A DNA stretch of 64,000 nt, taken from NCBI GenBank assembly GCA_963798855.1, contig CAWCUU010000002.1, forward strand, positions 1,116,001 through 1,180,000, read 5' to 3'. This DNA is from CAWCUU01 sp963798855 (GTDB lineage Bacteria > Gemmatimonadota > Gemmatimonadetes > Longimicrobiales > RSA9). Under the pieces are notes generated by a model that ran no database searches, was not told where the DNA came from, and saw only the letters and a program-made list of their open reading frames with translations. The position numbers and the translations under genes are program-made. The number at the start of each line of letters is the position of its first letter. The stretch's first letter is position 1. Positions 61,187 to 64,000 of this stretch are shown here, piece by piece.

Positions 61187-62641
61187 CTATTCCGGCTGGT
61201 CCATTTGATGGCTCGAAGCTGCCACGGCCTCCAACAAACGGTCGAGGTCGGCACGCCGCAGGAGCCGGCCGTTTGCGACGACGGCGCGGATCTTTTGAGT
61301 GTTGCGGATATCGTCGAGCGGATTGGCATCGAGCAACACCAGGTCCGCGAGCTTACCCACCTCGACCGTCCCCAGCGTGTCCACCGCATTGAAGTAGCGT
61401 GCCGGCTCGAGGGTAGCCGTGCGAAGCGCCTCGGCTTCCGTCAACCCGGTCGCCACGAGCACTTCCAGCTCATCATGGAGCCCGAAGCCCGCGAAGACGC
61501 CCGCGGTTCCGTCGTCAGATCCGGCCAGCAGCGGAACCCCGGCCCGGTGCATCGCCAGGGTGACCTCGAGCTGAAAGTCCACGAGGGATTGCTGCTCGGG
61601 ATTCCCCCCCATGGCATTGTGTTCCTCCTCGCTGTTGCCCCACAAGTCCCGCTCTTCCCGAGGCAGGTACCGCAGCCGGGGATCGTCGTGCCAATTGAAG
61701 TGGCTCTCGCCGGACACCAGTGTCGGGGTAACCCATGTCCCGTTCTTTATGAGCGTGTCGAAGACCTTGGCGCACTTGGCCGCATTGTAGGTCTCGACCA
61801 TGTCCCGCCAAATGGGGACGATCTGCGGCTCTTCCGACTCGAGCGCTGCATGGAGGCGGCGCCGGAGCTCATCCTCACGTGCCGAGCATTCGTCAGCTAC
61901 GTTCGTGAAACCGGCATGCTCGATACTGCGCTGGCCGGCCTCGGAGGCCTCGGAGGCTCGAACCCCCTCGGGGACGTGCCCTGCGAATTGCAGCCCGATC
62001 CGGTTCGCTTCGTCCGCGAAGGCGAAGTACGCCTCGCGGGGAATGAAGTTGTAGATCTTGGCGAAGTCCACGCCCCGCTCCTTGAGGATGCGTGCGTGCT
62101 GGCGGGCGTCCTCTGGGGTGCCCGGTTTGAACGGAGTGGATTGCTCCTCCGGACCCGGACCGTCAAGAAAGGCACTTCCCGCAACGATACGCGGTCCTAT
62201 GAGTGTCCCGGCCTGTATCTCCTCCCGCCAAGCCTTGATGTCGTCGATCGACGGGTACGGGTCGGCGAATCCCTCCTCGATGCAGTCCGGCTGCTCCGAC
62301 TCGAAGCAGTCTGCCCTCATGTCTCGGATTCCGGTGACCCCATTGGCGATGAAGAGGGGAAAGAAGATGTCGCGGGTGATCGGGATGGAGGAGGTATGCG
62401 CATGCATGTCCCACAGTCCGGGGATCAGGTAGCCGTCCGGCGCATCGACCACCTCGGCATCGTCGGGCACCGCGACCTCGGCGACCGGACCGACCGCTAC
62501 GATACGGTTGCCTTGGACGAGCACGGTCTGCCCGGACGACAGGGACCCATCGGTCACGTCGACAATGGTGACCCCGCGGATGGCGAGTTCGGCCATCGGC
62601 GTCTTCGCGCATGCGCCCAGAAGGAGACACAGGCTGATCAA
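61187..62641 (-). CDS. Amidohydrolase family lipoprotein (cassette-borne)
   Basis: 484 residues from TTG 62641. Metal motif LWDMHAHTSSI, carboxylated-Lys region DFAKIYNFIP, QFAGHVPEG, SIEHAGFTNV and LLAGSDDGTAGVFAGFG with catalytic Asp; the end GKLADLVLLDANPLDDIRNT is typical. Lipobox in LISLCLLLGACAK. GAGGTGACACG lies six bases before an ATA at 62653 that would give IKNLLISLCLLLGAC, so the natural start may be this AUA (or a mutated AUG). Flanked by attC-like sites on both sides and on the same strand as the array. Probable substrates: dipeptides or other amides; unknown. Confidence 0.87.
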   Translation of the reverse strand: MISLCLLLGACAKTPMAELAIRGVTIVDVTDGSLSSGQTVLVQGNRIVAVGPVAEVAVPDDAEVVDAPDGYLIPGLWDMHAHTSSIPITRDIFFPLFIANGVTGIRDMRADCFESEQPDCIEEGFADPYPSIDDIKAWREEIQAGTLIGPRIVAGSAFLDGPGPEEQSTPFKPGTPEDARQHARILKERGVDFAKIYNFIPREAYFAFADEANRIGLQFAGHVPEGVRASEASEAGQRSIEHAGFTNVADECSAREDELRRRLHAALESEEPQIVPIWRDMVETYNAAKCAKVFDTLIKNGTWVTPTLVSGESHFNWHDDPRLRYLPREERDLWGNSEEEHNAMGGNPEQQSLVDFQLEVTLAMHRAGVPLLAGSDDGTAGVFAGFGLHDELEVLVATGLTEAEALRTATLEPARYFNAVDTLGTVEVGKLADLVLLDANPLDDIRNTQKIRAVVANGRLLRRADLDRLLEAVAASSHQMDQPE

Positions 62642-62657
62642 CAGATTCTTTATCGTG

Positions 62658-62864
62658 TCACCTCACAGCTTTGGGTGCTCGTGGGGCTGCATAACGGCTC
62701 GGGCGTAAGCTGCGCGGCCCGTCCCTCGGAGGACCACCGTCGAGCGGTTTACGAAGAAACGCTTTGAAGACCTTCCACGCCTTCCACGGATCCAGCGCAT
62801 CAGGTGCGAGGCCCGATTCGGCGAACGCTTTGTTCAACTCACCAGCTGCGGAGTCGTAATTCAT
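62658..62864 (-). CDS. Short cassette ORF
   Basis: 68 codons from ATG 62864: MNYDSAAGELNKAFAESGLAPDALDPWKAWKVFKAFLRKP then a tail read through the attC at 62689-62754. The Trp/Phe/Lys pattern DPWKAWKVFKAFL looks like a real small protein, while the last 25 or so residues are site-derived. It sits between two attC-like sites. No function recognised. Confidence 0.45.
   Translation of the reverse strand: MNYDSAAGELNKAFAESGLAPDALDPWKAWKVFKAFLRKPLDGGPPRDGPRSLRPSRYAAPRAPKAVR
62689..62754 (-). repeat. attC-like recombination site 3 (weak)
   Basis: Minus strand ends GTTATGC (VCR-like core) and begins at CGTAAAC; the arms AAC-C-GCTCG and CGAGC-C-GTT pair with one mismatch, and inner bases are less regular. 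66 bp, between the short cassette ORF and the amidohydrolase. Supported mainly by its position. Confidence 0.45.
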
Positions 62865-62873
62865 ACTTTCGCT

Positions 62874-62961
62874 GTCTAACGTCTCGCTGTTAATCTGCGC
62901 GGGCCACCCGCGGAGGAACAGGCCGCCCGCTCTCCGCGCCAGGCTCAACAGCTTGTTAGCT
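62874..62961 (-). repeat. attC-like recombination site 2
   Basis: On the minus strand it runs from AGCTAAC to GTTAGAC (perfect GTTRRRY). The arms TAAC...GCTGTT...CTGGCGCGG and, near the other end, CCGCGCAG...AACAGC...GTTA are complementary with one extra G on the first arm, as in site 1. 88 bp. The TAG of the upstream cassette gene (restored frame) overlaps its first bases, the textbook gene-attC junction. Confidence 0.68.
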
Positions 62962-63348
62962 AGCTCCCGTCGTACTCTGGGACGTCCCAGGTGGATAGAG
63001 CTTCTCGGAGGTTGCACCAGAGAAGGCAGGTCATTCTCGGCGATCCAATCCCACCAGGGCCTGGTGACGTCCTTGAGGTCTCGGTTGTGGCCGGTGGCTC
63101 CGGCAGCGTCCACCACCCAAGTCGCTTCTGTGTTGCTCCCCGCGGCTATTAGGTAGTTCCGTGAGGGCACAGCTCGGTGCGAAAGGATATTCCGGATGGT
63201 CTTCCATCCGCGATATCTGTCCGCCGCGACGAGCCGCCCGAGAGTCACGCTCAGACCAAGATTGGGCCACTCCGCTCTGTATGCCTTGGAGACACTCTCG
63301 GGCTTGACGTGGCTGAGAGCGTTTTCGGTTAGCGGTCTCACCACCGGT
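62960..63348 (-). pseudogene. Truncated, frameshifted cassette gene of unknown function
   Basis: The minus-strand frame reads ALSHVKPESVSKAYRAEWP, WKTIRNILSHRAVPSRNYLI, TGHNRDLKDVTRPWWDWIAENDLPSL, a clear protein-like sequence. Near 63025 a one-base shift gives NLREALSTWDVPEYDGS and TAG at 62962-62960, a natural end adjoining attC 2. Without the shift it fuses through the attC. Its N-terminus is cut by the IS21 end at about 63349. Trp-rich; no family recognised. Confidence 0.55.
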
Positions 63349-64000
63349 TGTAAGCTGGACAGAAGCGACGGTTTGAAAATGGACACTTCCGTCGACGGGT
63401 GAAGTCGAGGGCCGAAGCGCCGCAGGCGCGGGAGGCCACGTTGACAGGGAGATGAACGAAGCCCTCGCGATGCGTAGGATCGGGGCGTCCGCTGAAAGAC
63501 GTTCCCGAGCACCGGAGGGCTCCGCGTTGATCCTACGGGAGATGTCCATGCAGATCAAATTCCTGGCCCGCGAGGGCATGCAGAAGAGTCGGATCGCCGA
63601 GCGGCTCGGCGTCAGCCGCCAGACCGTCTACAACCACCTGAAGCGGAAGCGGAACGAGCCGTTTCCGAAGCCTCGGCCTCAGCGTGGCTCGAAGCTGGAT
63701 CCATTCAAGGACTACATCCGGGCGCGGCTCGAACACTTCGATCTTCCGGCCACGACGTTGCTGCGCGAGATCCGGAGCCGAGGCTACCGGGGCGGGCTCA
63801 CCGTACTGCGAGACTTCGTCGGCCGGTGAAGCAGGACTTCATCCGCCGCGTGACGGAGCGCTTCGAGACGCTGCCCGGCCAGCAGGCGCAGATCGACTGG
63901 GGTGAGTGCGGCAACATCGACGTGGGCGGCGAGAAGAGGACGCTCTACGTCTTCGTCATGGTGCTGGGCTACAGCCGGATGATGTACGCCCGCTTCACGA
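63349..64000 (+). mobile_element. IS21-family insertion sequence, left end (continues past the window)
   Basis: TGTAAGCTGGACAGAAGCGA, then CGGTTTGAAAATGGACAC, is the left terminal region. The transposase gene istA follows in the same orientation. The right end and istB lie beyond the window. The element interrupts the minus-strand cassette gene. Confidence 0.8.
63542..64000 (+). CDS. istA: IS21 transposase IstA (partial, frameshifted)
   Basis: From ATG 63542: MQIKFLAREGMQKSRIAERLGVSRQTVYNHLKRKR is the HTH (described across the 20-residue limit as QIKFLAREGMQKSRIAERLG and SRQTVYNHLKRK). KLDPFKDYIRARLEHFDLPATTLLREIRSRGYRGG is the linker helix region. The frame ends TGA at 63827-63829, but GTG at 63826 continues in another frame with QDFIRRVTERFETLPGQQAQIDWGE, the start of the DDE core, so a base is missing or the halves are coupled by GTGA. 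The C-terminus lies outside. Confidence 0.85.

Overview
The window is 64 kb of very GC-rich DNA, densely packed with short operons whose genes overlap by 1-4 bases (ATGA, GTGA and TTGA junctions). Start codons are ATG, GTG or TTG. Gene content suggests a free-living aerobic soil-type bacterium, most likely Gemmatimonadota or a near relative: many exported lipoproteins, S9 and penicillin-acylase hydrolases, PIG-L deacetylases, a suf-only Fe-S system and a bacterial sphingolipid cluster. No rRNA, tRNA or CRISPR array was seen. The phylum is an inference from gene style; no marker gene settles it.

Layout. 1-4.9 kb: glycolate oxidase glcD(3' end)-glcE-glcF, then an M20 deacylase and a GNAT protein. 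4.9-9.5 kb: a PLP decarboxylase, DacB, a membrane-anchored protein and a patatin-like protein. 9.6-15.5 kb: the suf operon, sufC-sufB-sufD-Rieske-sufS-sufU, with a recognisable promoter and a Fur-like palindrome; sufB carries two apparent single-base insertions. 15.5-16.2 kb: a 283-bp element with terminal inverted repeats and a short tandem repeat. 16.2-27.1 kb: housekeeping and transport genes (Eis-like GNAT, thiolase, membrane protein plus wHTH, uppS, SLC13 transporter, two hydrolases, fdxA, PduO, LdcA). 27.2-33.7 kb: an aminotransferase, then a tightly coupled run SDR - serine palmitoyltransferase - GNAT - PAP2/Aur1-like - CPBP that looks like a sphingolipid (ceramide) pathway. 33.9-39.5 kb: small exported proteins, a lytic transglycosylase, then a minus-strand group of an S9 peptidase, PfkA and a SelW-like selenoprotein with an in-frame UGA and a SECIS-type hairpin.

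39.5-42.5 kb is a compositionally different patch: an antitoxin relic, an HPF-like protein beside a baeRF-family release-factor paralogue, an amidohydrolase and a relic of an IS21-type end. 42.5-60.2 kb returns to core-like genes: methyltransferase, penicillin acylase, SufT/MIP18-like protein, type II topoisomerase A subunit, hydrolases, an Fe(III)-type ABC transporter translationally coupled to a PIG-L protein, a metallothionein-like protein, and an ArsR-SRPBCC pair with a palindromic operator over the start codon. 60.2-63.3 kb looks like a fragment of an integron cassette array read on the minus strand: three attC-like sites separate a truncated cassette gene, a small ORF, an amidohydrolase and a DHFR-family gene. 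An IS21-family element (63.35 kb to the edge) cuts into the array.

Several genes (sufB twice, the DUF4440 gene, the PIG-L gene, istA, the first cassette gene) need single-base indels to read through. This many suggests indel errors in the assembly, although real decay cannot be excluded.
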